This document shows, piece after piece, positions 36,525 to 45,000 of a stretch of 64,000 bases of DNA. The position numbers were made by a program, and so were the translations under genes. Source of the stretch: Fimbriimonadales bacterium (lineage in GTDB: Bacteria; Armatimonadota; Fimbriimonadia; Fimbriimonadales; ATM1); assembly GCA_035559795.1 (NCBI GenBank), contig DATMAR010000003.1, forward strand, positions 248,001 to 312,000. The letters run 5' to 3'. The notes under the pieces were generated by a model, which saw only the letters and a list, made by a program, of their open reading frames with translations, searched no databases and had not been told where the DNA came from. How positions within the stretch are numbered: the first letter of the stretch is position 1; every line of letters starts with the position of its first letter.

Positions 36525-36636
36525 GTGCAAGTTAGCGACTGTGGAAGGCTTTTACCCGGGCGACCGCATACGAGAGTATTCCCATTGCGAGGGATTGCGA
36601 ATTGCTAAAAGGGCTTTGGATCCCACACCAATTTGA
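36517..36636 (+). pseudogene. Short frame at the right edge of the phage block
   Basis: An ATG overlapping the previous stop opens 39 codons (begins MGKCKLATVEGFYPGD) that end abruptly in unrelated-looking sequence. The overlap is typical of phage operons. I read it as the beginning of the next phage gene, cut off where the island ends. The remaining gap to 36731 shows no gene. Confidence 0.4.
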
Positions 36637-36731
36637 GTCTTTTTCATCTTTAAATATCGCGAGAAGTCATAATTATCATTTAAATCTCGGACCCGAAGGG
36701 GGTCAAGCGACAAGAAGTGAGGTGACATCAA

Positions 36732-37892
36732 ATGCCAAGGTATGTTCAACTGGGAAAAGTCCCTAAGAAAAGGCACATCCAATTCCGTAAGTCCGATGGC
36801 GGTCTCTATTACGAACAGGTGATGGGTGTGCACGGATTTAGCGGTATCGAAAGCATCCTTTATCACATCAATTTGCCGACGCGAGTGACGAAGTGGGAAC
36901 CGAAAGGGAACGTCGCCCCAGTGTTTTTAGAGCATGAACCGCTTCATCACAGGCATTTAAAGACGCGAATGCTAAAACCTTGCGGCGACCCTATCACTGG
37001 GCGCATCCCGCTTATGGGAAACGAAGATGCGATTTGGCAACAGGCAGTGGTAGCGGACCAAATGGATTATTTTTATAAAAACGCAGATGGGGACGAACTT
37101 ATTTTTATGCATGACGGAAGCGGCGTTTTGGAATCCATGTTCGGGAACATCGCGTACGGACCTGGGGATTACCTCGTCATTCCTCGCGGGACGATCTATC
37201 GCATCGAAATGAAAGAGGTTCCGCAAAGAATGATAGTGATCCAAGCATCGTCCCACATCGAAATTCCCAAACGGTATCGCAACGAATACGGTCAATTATT
37301 GGAACATGCGCCGTATTGCGAAAGAGACATCCGCCCCCCCTCTGAACTCGTTACACATGACGAAAAGGGGACTTACAAAGTATTGGTGCGTGCACGTGGA
37401 GAATTGACCGAATACACTTACGACTATCATCCCTTCGATGTCGTAGGGTGGGACGGTTATGTGTACCCGTGGGCATTCAACATTAACGACTTTCAGCCCA
37501 TCGTCGGCACGGTTCATATGCCCCCCCCGACGCACCAAACGTTCCAAGCCAATAACTTCGTCGTTTGCTCGTTTTGCCCGAGACCATTAGATTTTCATCC
37601 CGAAGCAGTTCCAGTACCCTATGTCCATTCGAATGTAGACAGTGACGAGGTTTTGTATTACGTGAATGGAAACTTCGGTTCACGAAGAGGAATCGAGGAA
37701 GGCAGCATTACGCTGCATCCTCTCGGAATTCCGCACGGTCCACAACCAGGCGTTACGGAAGCGAGTCTCGGTGCGAAACGAACCGAGGAACTCGCTGTAA
37801 TGATGGATACGTTTCGCCCTCTGAAATTGACGCGTGAGGCGCTTCAAATCGAGGACGAAACGTATTGGAAGAGTTGGAGACTCGATTTATGA
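36732..37892 (+). CDS. hmgA: Homogentisate 1,2-dioxygenase
   Basis: The 386 residues match bacterial HGD: KKRHIQFRKSDGGLYYEQVMGVHGFSG at the start, GDYLVIPRGTIYRIE in the middle, and the iron-site region PYVHSNVDSDEVLYYVNGNFGSRRGIEEGSITLHPLGIPHGPQPG with the ligand His and Glu residues. It opens the ring of homogentisate in tyrosine and phenylalanine breakdown. Maleylacetoacetate isomerase and fumarylacetoacetase are not nearby. The product pathway yields acetoacetate, the substrate of the orphan ScoB-type enzyme at 17109. Confidence 0.95.
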   Translation: MPRYVQLGKVPKKRHIQFRKSDGGLYYEQVMGVHGFSGIESILYHINLPTRVTKWEPKGNVAPVFLEHEPLHHRHLKTRMLKPCGDPITGRIPLMGNEDAIWQQAVVADQMDYFYKNADGDELIFMHDGSGVLESMFGNIAYGPGDYLVIPRGTIYRIEMKEVPQRMIVIQASSHIEIPKRYRNEYGQLLEHAPYCERDIRPPSELVTHDEKGTYKVLVRARGELTEYTYDYHPFDVVGWDGYVYPWAFNINDFQPIVGTVHMPPPTHQTFQANNFVVCSFCPRPLDFHPEAVPVPYVHSNVDSDEVLYYVNGNFGSRRGIEEGSITLHPLGIPHGPQPGVTEASLGAKRTEELAVMMDTFRPLKLTREALQIEDETYWKSWRLDL

Positions 37893-37897
37893 GCCTC

Positions 37898-38245
37898 TTA
37901 CTGCTCATAAAGGATTCCCGGCTGATTGCATAGACAGCATTTTCTGTCGATCCAGATTGGGGGGTCAAGTTGCGGTCCTAAGCAGAGGATTACGTTGTGC
38001 TCCTCTGTAAACCACCAGTACTTTCTTCGCATGACACCACAGTATCGTGTCTTCGTTGTGTCCCAGGTACAAACCGCTTCACTATCACAATAATAGTGAG
38101 TGCAAAGAACGTACTCTGCATCGGGAGGTATATTTCGGCAAGCGGGGAGGTCTCCGCAACTGTTCGAAAAGTCCCAGCAGGGAGTTCCGCTTGCAATCTG
38201 CCATGCTAAGAAGCTTACGATTGCAGCAAGTGTTATGTATTTCAT
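37898..38245 (-). CDS. Small exported cysteine-rich protein
   Basis: The 115 residues start with a signal peptide (MKYITLAAIVSFLAWQIASG). The mature part has eleven Cys in about 95 residues, including KCCLC near the end, so it is probably held by disulfides. Aromatic residues are frequent (RKYWWF). No family is recognised. It lies 39 bp downstream of an operon that encodes two thioredoxin-like proteins and a membrane protein, the kind of equipment needed to mature disulfide-rich proteins. Confidence 0.7.
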   Translation of the reverse strand: MKYITLAAIVSFLAWQIASGTPCWDFSNSCGDLPACRNIPPDAEYVLCTHYYCDSEAVCTWDTTKTRYCGVMRRKYWWFTEEHNVILCLGPQLDPPIWIDRKCCLCNQPGILYEQ

Positions 38246-38284
38246 TGTTTTTTTCTCCTTTTCATAGATTGAATTTAGACATGG

Positions 38285-38842
38285 TTAAAAATTCGACCAA
38301 AACGATGCATTCGGACACGGGAAAAGTTCTGGATTCGCAAAGAACTTTTCCATTTGCGCACAATTGATACGACCGACTGCTCCGTTCTCCCTCAAGAACA
38401 AGTAGAAGCGTCTTTCACCCGTAGTGAATGCTGCTAAAACAGTTGCGTGATTTTGGTCGTGTGCGATTGGGTACATATCACGCCGCTGTTCATAACATTC
38501 CTTATCATTTTTCAACAGTTCTCCAGCCCAACCTTTGAAATTCGCGTGCAGATAATAATCCGGATTTTTCGGGTCGTCGTTTATGGGACATTTAGGCACT
38601 TTGAATCCAAAATAGGGCAATAAGCCTTTCGAATATAAGGTATTGGGGGGATAATCCACATAATCGTTCTTATAGAGCATCATCGCTTCGCCTATTTGTT
38701 TGAGATTCGAGATGCACACTGTCGATTTCGCTCGATTGATTGCCTTCGTGATAACACCGAACAAAAGAACAGCCAATGCGAGAACGATGCTAATGCTGAC
38801 CAAAAGTTCCGCAATCGTAAAAGCATATTTTCGGTTTTTCAT
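38285..38842 (-). CDS. Type IV pilin-like (type II pseudopilin) protein
   Basis: ATG 38842 follows AAAGGAGGAAACC. The 185 residues begin with a prepilin signal KNRKYAFTIAELLVSISI: the peptidase would cut before Phe8, with Ala rather than Gly at -1 and the conserved Glu at +5. One helix follows, then a soluble domain with SNLKQIGEAMMLYKNDYVDYPP, the pattern of DUF1559-like pseudopilins common in Planctomycetes and Armatimonadota. It overlaps the upstream gene by 4 nt, so it belongs to the thioredoxin-like operon. Confidence 0.88.
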   Translation of the reverse strand: MKNRKYAFTIAELLVSISIVLALAVLLFGVITKAINRAKSTVCISNLKQIGEAMMLYKNDYVDYPPNTLYSKGLLPYFGFKVPKCPINDDPKNPDYYLHANFKGWAGELLKNDKECYEQRRDMYPIAHDQNHATVLAAFTTGERRFYLFLRENGAVGRINCAQMEKFFANPELFPCPNASFWSNF

Positions 38843-39513
38843 GGTTTCCTCCTTTTGAATTCCGCCACAGATAGAAAAATTGCTAACATGAGGGTAATAA
38901 AAAGAAGTCCTAAATGACGAGTAGGAGCGAATGGGCTCCATTCGGTGGTGGGGCGAATGACTGCTTCTTCATACGCCACGTAAGAGGCGATTCCTAAAAG
39001 AATTAGCCATATCCATACCAGCGAAGGGCGACGCAGTTCAGGTTTAGTTTTTGCTAACCATAAATGAAGGAGACCCAACAAAACTCCAAGTACCCATCCG
39101 ATAAGAACGGGTGTCATCCATATCCAACGGCTTTCCTCAAAGTGATCGAATGTTCCTTCACGAATAAAGTCTGCTCGGAAATTGAAGACAACGAAAAGCG
39201 TTATGAATATTCCGAACAAAGCCAAGTAGATGCCTTGAATCCCTAAACGTGCAACCGCATACGAAGAAATCGCAAAGAGCGGTACGGCGAGCCACCTCGC
39301 CCAAAATATAATTCGTCCTCGCCAAATATCATTCTGAACATGAACTCCGAACAAAGTAAGCGAATCCAAAAATTGCAGGGCTAACAGGGGAAGTGCAACG
39401 GCTATCACGACAAGATAAGCCGCGTCTACCCAATCCATCTCTTTTTTCAGCGATTCCTTTCTATGTAAAGATTTCTGTTTGGTACTGAGTGTACGAACTT
39501 GTTTCATTTCCAC
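38839..39513 (-). CDS. Six-helix membrane protein
   Basis: The 224 residues have a charged N-terminus and six hydrophobic segments (about 28-50, 69-88, 92-112, 131-155, 165-186 and 198-216). I do not recognise the family. It overlaps genes on both sides (10 nt and 4 nt) in a four-gene operon with two thioredoxin-like proteins and a pilin-like protein. By analogy with MauE-MauD it might supply reducing or oxidising equivalents across the membrane; that is inference only. Confidence 0.7.
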   Translation of the reverse strand: MEMKQVRTLSTKQKSLHRKESLKKEMDWVDAAYLVVIAVALPLLALQFLDSLTLFGVHVQNDIWRGRIIFWARWLAVPLFAISSYAVARLGIQGIYLALFGIFITLFVVFNFRADFIREGTFDHFEESRWIWMTPVLIGWVLGVLLGLLHLWLAKTKPELRRPSLVWIWLILLGIASYVAYEEAVIRPTTEWSPFAPTRHLGLLFITLMLAIFLSVAEFKRRKP

Positions 39514-40064
39514 ACCTCCTTAGAAGCAATCAAAGCGCGTTGAAAAGATTCCGAGGGGGGCTGAATGTAAATATATTTTCCGGAAGAGTCCAAGCAATAC
39601 AGCCTCGGATAAAAAAAGACATTCCACTCGGGAACAATCTTAGAAGTTCCCTCTAAAATCATAATGGGCGAATAGGTTTTCGAAAGATCTGCGATGGTTT
39701 CTTCATCGAGTTCGTCTACGATTATTGCGATTTTCAAAATTCCTTCTGGAAGTTGCGCTGATTGGAGTGTTTCGAGTTTTGCGCGATTGCAGTCCGAACA
39801 ATCACTCAGAAGAAGAACCGCAGCACCTTTCGATTCGGATAAAAAAGTCAGATGCTCGATCGACTTCGCCTTCGTCCCTAAAGAGGGGTCATTCGTGGCT
39901 TGCGCAGTGTATCCTGGCGTATATTCCGCAGGTTTGTACGATTGTTGAAACACCGGGATAAGCCAATAGGCAAAGACAAAAATGGCAGTGAACATCATAA
40001 ATGTTACTTTCGATACAAAAGCGAATTGCGTTTGTTCGCTGCGAGTTTCAATCTTCGAAATCAT
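39504..40064 (-). CDS. Membrane-anchored thioredoxin-like protein
   Basis: The 186 residues comprise one N-terminal helix (about 19-38) and an extracytoplasmic domain with AAVLLLSDCSDCNRAKLETLQ near residue 83. This is a CxxC after a hydrophobic strand, as in thioredoxin folds, followed by ILKIAIIVDELDEETIADL. It overlaps the upstream lipoprotein gene by 4 nt. It probably handles disulfides or oxidised partners outside the cytoplasm. Confidence 0.75.
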   Translation of the reverse strand: MISKIETRSEQTQFAFVSKVTFMMFTAIFVFAYWLIPVFQQSYKPAEYTPGYTAQATNDPSLGTKAKSIEHLTFLSESKGAAVLLLSDCSDCNRAKLETLQSAQLPEGILKIAIIVDELDEETIADLSKTYSPIMILEGTSKIVPEWNVFFYPRLYCLDSSGKYIYIQPPSESFQRALIASKEVWK

Positions 40065-40501
40065 AATGTCTTATCCTTAAAAGCAAATTTTCGAGACAAT
40101 ACCTTTCGTACGCTAACAAAATCTTCATCCGTTAGAGAAAGCCCGTTCCCCAAAACACGATAATTGCTCCCATCGCTGAGAACGAATGTCGGGCAAGTAG
40201 TAACACCGTAAGATGAGGCGATGGAGCGATTGAGGTCTGCTTCCACTTTGCGTTTCAAGTGGTGAGTTATTTGAAATTCCTGCGCATCGCCATCACTTCC
40301 CGCGTAATAAATTTTAGCGTTGCTCACGAGATCTGCGCCCAGAGTCTCTACTGCCTGCGCACAACCTCCGCAGCCACAAAAGAAGGCGATGACTTCTTTC
40401 GGCTCTGTAAGATTTGCTTGCTCCTGCCTGCTGCAGGAAGCAATCATTCCTACGAGGAACATCATCAAAAGAAAAAAGATTATATATCGGACACTTCTCA
40501 T
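40061..40501 (-). CDS. Thioredoxin-fold lipoprotein with a CGCGGC site
   Basis: ATG 40501 gives 146 residues with a lipobox MIASC at about 19-23. Next comes EVIAFFCGCGGCAQAVETL, a strand followed by closely spaced Cys residues, and later GVTTCPTFVLSDG with the cis-Pro region of a thioredoxin fold. It is the first gene of the four-gene operon. The CxCxxC-type arrangement could serve redox chemistry or bind metal. Confidence 0.75.
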   Translation of the reverse strand: MRSVRYIIFFLLMMFLVGMIASCSRQEQANLTEPKEVIAFFCGCGGCAQAVETLGADLVSNAKIYYAGSDGDAQEFQITHHLKRKVEADLNRSIASSYGVTTCPTFVLSDGSNYRVLGNGLSLTDEDFVSVRKVLSRKFAFKDKTL

Positions 40502-40828
40502 CCCAATTTCCGCTTGTGATATGCAAGAAATATGCCAAAAGATGGATGTAAAGATAAAATAAGGCAAAATTGCTATGAGACACGGAATGGAGAAATAGTG
40601 GCACGTTCCCAAGCAGTCTTTGACAAGAAAGAAATTGCTAAGGCAGAGTGACTCAATTAGATCACAGATAGAAACACGGGGGGGTTCCAAGATGAAGACG
40701 TATTCCTTACGTGGTTCAGACAAGCCCTCAACAAGGAACGAGACTCGCCTACCTAAGAAAGAATTTTATAACCCATCAGTGCAAGGATAAGCAGATTTAA
40801 AAAAGGCGCTTCGTGCCAAAATTTCAGT
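40502..40828. other. Divergent intergenic region without a clear gene
   Basis: This region lies between the thioredoxin-like operon and gatB. It contains a G7 run and two very short frames (32 codons plus, 40692-40790; about 33 codons minus, overlapping the gatB start) without good ribosome sites. I see no convincing promoter. Confidence 0.5.
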
Positions 40829-42331
40829 GTGCGATATGTTTTGAGCATAGGCATGGAAGTGCATGCCGAATTGCTTACCCGGACGAAGATGTTCTGCCGA
40901 TGTACGAACGCATTCGGCGGCGAGGTCAATACGCGCATCTGTCCGGTCTGCTTGGGGTTGCCAGGTTCTCTGCCCGTTATCAACAAAAAGGCAGTGGAAT
41001 ACGTTCTAAAGACAGCACTCGCCCTAAACTGCCAAATCGCTCGAAGAAGCCTCTTTCACCGAAAAAATTATTTTTATCCTGACTTACCGAAAGGCTATCA
41101 GATTTCCCAGTACGGAGAAACGAATCCCATCGGCTACTCCGGGTGGCTGGACATCCCTATCCGTTCGGAGGAGAATCGAATTCGTGAAGAAGAACACGCT
41201 GGGCGAAAAGGCGAACCTCCCGTACCCAAAGGGATGAAGCGCGTTCGCATTCGCCGCGTGCACTTGGAAGAAGACACTGGGAAACTGCTCCATCTTCCCG
41301 GTGGAGGTAGCGGAGTGGATTACAACCGCTCTGGTGTTCCCCTGATGGAAATCGTTACGGATTTCCCCCCCGATATGCACAGCGCAGAAGAAGCGAAAGA
41401 GTATTTACAAATGCTCCGTTTGACGTTAATTTATTTAGGAGTTTGCGATGGAAAAATGGAGCAAGGCAGTTTACGTTGCGAGCCGAACATTTCGATTGCT
41501 CCGGAAGGAAGCGAAGCGTTAGGAGTTAAAACGGAATTAAAAAACCTCAGTTCCTTTCGTGCGGTGATGCTCGGAATTCAACACGAGGCAGAAAGAATGC
41601 GTCGTGCTTTGGAGACGGGGCATTCCTTGAAACAAGAGACTCGCGGCTGGGACGAAGAGCGCGAAACGAGTTACGTGATGCGCACCAAAGAATACGAAGA
41701 GGATTATCGTTATTTCGTAGACCCGGATTTGCCTCCTATGGAGTTTTCGGAAGAAACCATCGAACAGCTTCGCGCATCTCTTCCGGAACTGCCTATGGAA
41801 AAACGAAGGAGATATATCGAAGATTTGAAACTCTCGGAATACGACGCCGGACTTTTGATCGAGGAACCGGCTTGGGCGAATTTTTTCGACGAATCGGTAA
41901 AGTTAGGGGGGGCACCCAAAGCCGTATGCAATTGGATGAACGGCGATTTTGCTCGGCTTTTGAACGAGCATCGGCAGACTGTCGAAAGCACAAAAATCAC
42001 TCCTTCGCATATCGTAGATTTAGTAAAACTTATCGAATCGAATCGCATCAGCGGAAAAGTCGGAAAAGAAGTATTCGAACAATCTTTTATGACCGGCAAA
42101 ATGCCATCGCAAATCGTTGAAGAGAGGGGTTTGGTAAAAATTTCGGATGAATCTGCTCTCGTCGCTATTGTGAGGGAGGTTTTAGCGGAAAACTCGGATG
42201 TAGTTGAGAAGTACCGTTCGGGTAAGATCGGGGTTAAGGGTTTTTTGGTTGGTCAAGTTATGAAAAAAACGAACGGTCGAGCCGACCCGGAAATCGTGAA
42301 TCGAATTTTAGAAGAGGAATTAGCGAAATGA
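40829..42331 (+). CDS. gatB: Aspartyl/glutamyl-tRNA amidotransferase subunit B
   Basis: The 500 residues open with [23 protein letters not shown] and carry the GatB zinc cysteines (CRC and CPVC), the [13 protein letters not shown] motif, [31 protein letters not shown] and a C-terminal YqeY-type domain. It activates Glu or Asp on mischarged tRNA for amidation by GatA. GTG 40829 is the start. gatA and gatC are not in the window. C7 and G7 runs lie at 41365 and 41906. Confidence 0.97.
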   Translation: MRYVLSIGMEVHAELLTRTKMFCRCTNAFGGEVNTRICPVCLGLPGSLPVINKKAVEYVLKTALALNCQIARRSLFHRKNYFYPDLPKGYQISQYGETNPIGYSGWLDIPIRSEENRIREEEHAGRKGEPPVPKGMKRVRIRRVHLEEDTGKLLHLPGGGSGVDYNRSGVPLMEIVTDFPPDMHSAEEAKEYLQMLRLTLIYLGVCDGKMEQGSLRCEPNISIAPEGSEALGVKTELKNLSSFRAVMLGIQHEAERMRRALETGHSLKQETRGWDEERETSYVMRTKEYEEDYRYFVDPDLPPMEFSEETIEQLRASLPELPMEKRRRYIEDLKLSEYDAGLLIEEPAWANFFDESVKLGGAPKAVCNWMNGDFARLLNEHRQTVESTKITPSHIVDLVKLIESNRISGKVGKEVFEQSFMTGKMPSQIVEERGLVKISDESALVAIVREVLAENSDVVEKYRSGKIGVKGFLVGQVMKKTNGRADPEIVNRILEEELAK

Positions 42332-42891
42332 AATTCTTTATTCTCGCAGTGACTTTTTTGTTCACAATTTATGGAAATGCGCAAAATAGCCGCGAGCGCG
42401 CGGATGCCATTTACGAACACTATATAGATAGGCTCTACGAGCTCGTTGATATTAATTTCCACGGAGGAGATTTTTATGAAGTCATTCGCTTGCAGACCGT
42501 CTTGAAAGGAATTTATCCAGACGACGCTCAACTCAACCAAGACTACGTTTGGATGTTAGGGAATGTCGACCAACACGAGGATGCACTTCGCGAAGCGATT
42601 GACTTCCGCAAAAAGCATCCCGAAGTTCTGGACGGATATTTGACGGAGGCGATGATTTATCGAACTCGCAATCTTCCTCAACGAATTCCTGCGCTTTTAG
42701 AGCCGATACTCGATAAAGCAGACCACCAAAACTATTTCGTACTCCTCGCCTGGGCTTACGAAAAAATGGGCTTGCTCAAAGAGGCGATACGAATACACGA
42801 ACTCCGCGTGAAAAGAAACCTCGGAGCAGAGACCGCCACAATGAACATCCAGCGCATTAAGGAAAAAATCAATCAAATGAAAGAGCAGTAG
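42328..42891 (+). CDS. Exported TPR-type protein
   Basis: The 187 residues begin with a signal peptide ([19 protein letters not shown]). The rest is helical with degenerate tetratricopeptide-like units ([71 protein letters not shown]). It overlaps gatB by 4 nt, so it is translated with it. TPR proteins scaffold complexes; the partner is unknown. Confidence 0.7.
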   Translation: MKFFILAVTFLFTIYGNAQNSRERADAIYEHYIDRLYELVDINFHGGDFYEVIRLQTVLKGIYPDDAQLNQDYVWMLGNVDQHEDALREAIDFRKKHPEVLDGYLTEAMIYRTRNLPQRIPALLEPILDKADHQNYFVLLAWAYEKMGLLKEAIRIHELRVKRNLGAETATMNIQRIKEKINQMKEQ

Positions 42892-43016
42892 GCTTTTAAC
42901 CTCGCTCGTAGGGCAAAAGTATACGTACCGAACGGAATTGGCTCAAGGAAACGAGAAAGGTCTTATAAAATCTGAAGTAAAATTAATAAGCATTCCTATG
43001 CCAAGGAGGGCATACG

Positions 43017-43475
43017 ATGAGTAAGAATATCCTTACACCTTTAGACATCGAAAAGAAAGAGTTCAGTATTGGCTTTCGTGGATATAACACGGCGGAAGTT
43101 CGCGCTTTTTTAGAACTTGTTGCTGTAGAACTCGAATCTTGCATGAAGGAAAATAAAACCCTGCGAGAGAAACTGGCGACAATCGAAACAGAGCACAGGC
43201 AACTGAAAGAATTGGAAGATCAGATTCAGAAAACTTTGCTTTTGGCACAATCCGCCGCCGAGGAGACGAAACAAAACGCTCGCCAAGAAGCAACTCTTCT
43301 TTTGCGAGAGGCGGAAATGGAAAGGGCGCGAATCGTATCCGAAATCGAACGATTGAAAAGCGAACGCGATGCATTCGTCGCCCAACTTCTTTCGCTGGTG
43401 GAATCCTTCCGCGCTAAATTTTCCGAGTCTTCGTCTTTCTTTTCGAAAGCGGTGGTCGAAGAACAAGCGAAGTGA
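43017..43475 (+). CDS. divIVA: DivIVA-domain protein
   Basis: The 152 residues have the membrane-binding DivIVA start (LTPLDIEKKEFSIGFRGYNTAEVRAFLELVA, residues 7-37) and then a long coiled coil to about residue 140. DivIVA proteins sense membrane curvature at poles and septa and organise growth or division. CAAGGAGGGCATACG precedes the ATG. It overlaps the DUF167 gene by 4 nt, a pairing reminiscent of the ylm cluster near cell-division genes. Confidence 0.9.
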   Translation: MSKNILTPLDIEKKEFSIGFRGYNTAEVRAFLELVAVELESCMKENKTLREKLATIETEHRQLKELEDQIQKTLLLAQSAAEETKQNARQEATLLLREAEMERARIVSEIERLKSERDAFVAQLLSLVESFRAKFSESSSFFSKAVVEEQAK

Positions 43476-43750
43476 GCGGTTCGAAATCCACGACACGCAT
43501 CGAGGTGAAAGTAACCCCGAGAGCGAAATCGAATCGTTGGGAATGGCGTGAGAATCGCCTTCATCTCTACGTAACATCCCCACCTGTAGAAGGCAAGGCA
43601 AACGAGGAATGCATTCGACTGCTCAGTGAGGCATTAGGTATTCCCAGACGTACGATTCATATTGCGAGAGGTGCAAAATCTCGGGAAAAGGTTTTTACGA
43701 TAGAGGGATTGACCTTCGAGGATATCAAAGAGAGATTAGATTTATCTTGA
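43472..43750 (+). CDS. DUF167 (YggU) family protein
   Basis: The 92 residues match DUF167 throughout: RIEVKVTPRAKSN, HLYVTSPPVEGKANEECIRLLSEALGIPRRTIHIARGAKSREKVFTIEG. The start is GTG 43472, inside the divIVA stop. The family is conserved, and its biochemical role is not settled. Confidence 0.93.
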   Translation: MSGSKSTTRIEVKVTPRAKSNRWEWRENRLHLYVTSPPVEGKANEECIRLLSEALGIPRRTIHIARGAKSREKVFTIEGLTFEDIKERLDLS

Positions 43751-43776
43751 ACACCATCGGTATTTAACTTTGATTA

Positions 43777-44103
43777 TCACGCATTCGTCTGCGATTGGCG
43801 GACGAAGTTGATTCGCAAGTCGCTGATGATACTTTGCGTGGTGCGTTTGTCGGCGTCATCCAATTTAGGCTCTAAAATCTCGGCGAGTTTCGCTGCGATG
43901 TCAATGGCAATTTTCGCTTGCCCCAAATCTTTCTCGATTTTATGCGTCAATGGGTCAGGATGAAGACCCAACTTCTGCCATGCAACCCCAATGAACTGCT
44001 CAAGGCTGATTGCTACGAGCGCATAAACATCTATAGGCTCGTTCGGAGTCTCTTTCGATTCGGTTTGCCCTTCCGTACTCTCTGTTTTTTCGTTATCCGC
44101 CAT
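43777..44103 (-). CDS. DUF1844 family protein
   Basis: The 108 residues have an acidic disordered start (to about residue 22) and then the family core IDVYALVAISLEQFIGVAWQKLGLHPDPLTHKIEKDLGQAKIAIDIAAKLAEIL. The function is unknown. It is encoded 10 bp downstream of nfo, probably co-transcribed. Confidence 0.9.
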   Translation of the reverse strand: MADNEKTESTEGQTESKETPNEPIDVYALVAISLEQFIGVAWQKLGLHPDPLTHKIEKDLGQAKIAIDIAAKLAEILEPKLDDADKRTTQSIISDLRINFVRQSQTNA

Positions 44104-44113
44104 TTCTCCATAT

Positions 44114-44968
44114 TCATTTTATCCCCTTTTTCAAAAAAGAACGAAGTCTGTTCAGGTTCATCTTGTCCATTTTTTCGGTATCCGGTGTCTCGATAATCAT
44201 AGGAGCATGGAACAACCGCGGGTCGTTGATCATTCGACGAAAGACATCGTCACCGATATAACCTTTTCCTATATGTTCGTGCCTATCTTTTCTCGAAGCG
44301 AAAGGATATTTCGAATCGTTCGCGTGAATCACCTTCAATAGTTCCAACCCGATAATCTTGTCGAATTCTTTAAGCACCTTTTCATAGGATTCTTCATGAC
44401 GTATCTCGTATCCGGCACAAAACAGATGACACGTGTCGATGCAAACCTTCAAACGCTTATGCCCTTTGTTTGCCTCGAGGATTTTTGCCAAATGTTCGAA
44501 TCGATATCCTATGGTAGAACCCGAGCCCGCAGTATTTTCCATAATCAAGCCGACTGAATCTGGCGTTTCATCGAGAATTCGTTCAATAGATTCAGCGACA
44601 TTTTTCAGCCCCACCTCTTCCCCGACGCCACTATGCGCGCCTAAATGAGTTATCGTATAAGGAATTCCTAAGGCTGCACACCGATTCATTTCTTTTTCGA
44701 GAGCAAGAATGCTTTTCTTCCGCAATTCTCTATCCGGCGATGCGGGATTAATTAAATAAGCACAATGAGAGAACAAGGCGCGAATTCCAGTTTTCTCTTT
44801 CGCTTCTTCGAAAAGTTTTATATCTTCTTTCGTAAGTTTGCGCTCTGCCCAACTCTGAGGATTCGAAGTGAAAATTTGCACCGCTGTGCATCCGATTTCC
44901 TTCCCTCGATAAAGCGCTTTATGGAGAACACCACCAGTCGGTATATGCGCTCCGATGAGTCTAATCAT
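44114..44968 (-). CDS. nfo: Endonuclease IV (AP endonuclease)
   Basis: The 284 residues form a TIM barrel with the zinc ligands of EndoIV: HCAYLIN, THLGAHSG, MENTAGSG, CIDTCHLFCAGYEI, VIHANDSKYPFASRKDRHEHIGKGYIG and IIETPD. It cuts DNA 5' of abasic sites in base-excision repair. The length is standard. TAGCAT lies 10 nt before the ATG. Confidence 0.97.
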   Translation of the reverse strand: MIRLIGAHIPTGGVLHKALYRGKEIGCTAVQIFTSNPQSWAERKLTKEDIKLFEEAKEKTGIRALFSHCAYLINPASPDRELRKKSILALEKEMNRCAALGIPYTITHLGAHSGVGEEVGLKNVAESIERILDETPDSVGLIMENTAGSGSTIGYRFEHLAKILEANKGHKRLKVCIDTCHLFCAGYEIRHEESYEKVLKEFDKIIGLELLKVIHANDSKYPFASRKDRHEHIGKGYIGDDVFRRMINDPRLFHAPMIIETPDTEKMDKMNLNRLRSFLKKGIK

Positions 44969-45000
44969 TTTGCGAAGAATGCTACTCTATCAGGGGTAGG

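Noticed and set aside
30860-36720. Possible attachment-site repeat TTTTTCAT flanking the island
   Set aside because: The match is only about ten AT-rich bases with mismatches after it, too short to separate from chance, and no integrase is present.
37898-38245. Methylamine dehydrogenase light chain
   Set aside because: Cys richness and MauD/E-like neighbours are suggestive, but the Trp residues and Cys spacing of the light chain are not reproduced and no heavy-chain gene is near.
40692-40857. Two tiny frames before gatB, one on each strand
   Set aside because: No convincing ribosome site, and the minus one overlaps the gatB start; conservation data would be needed.
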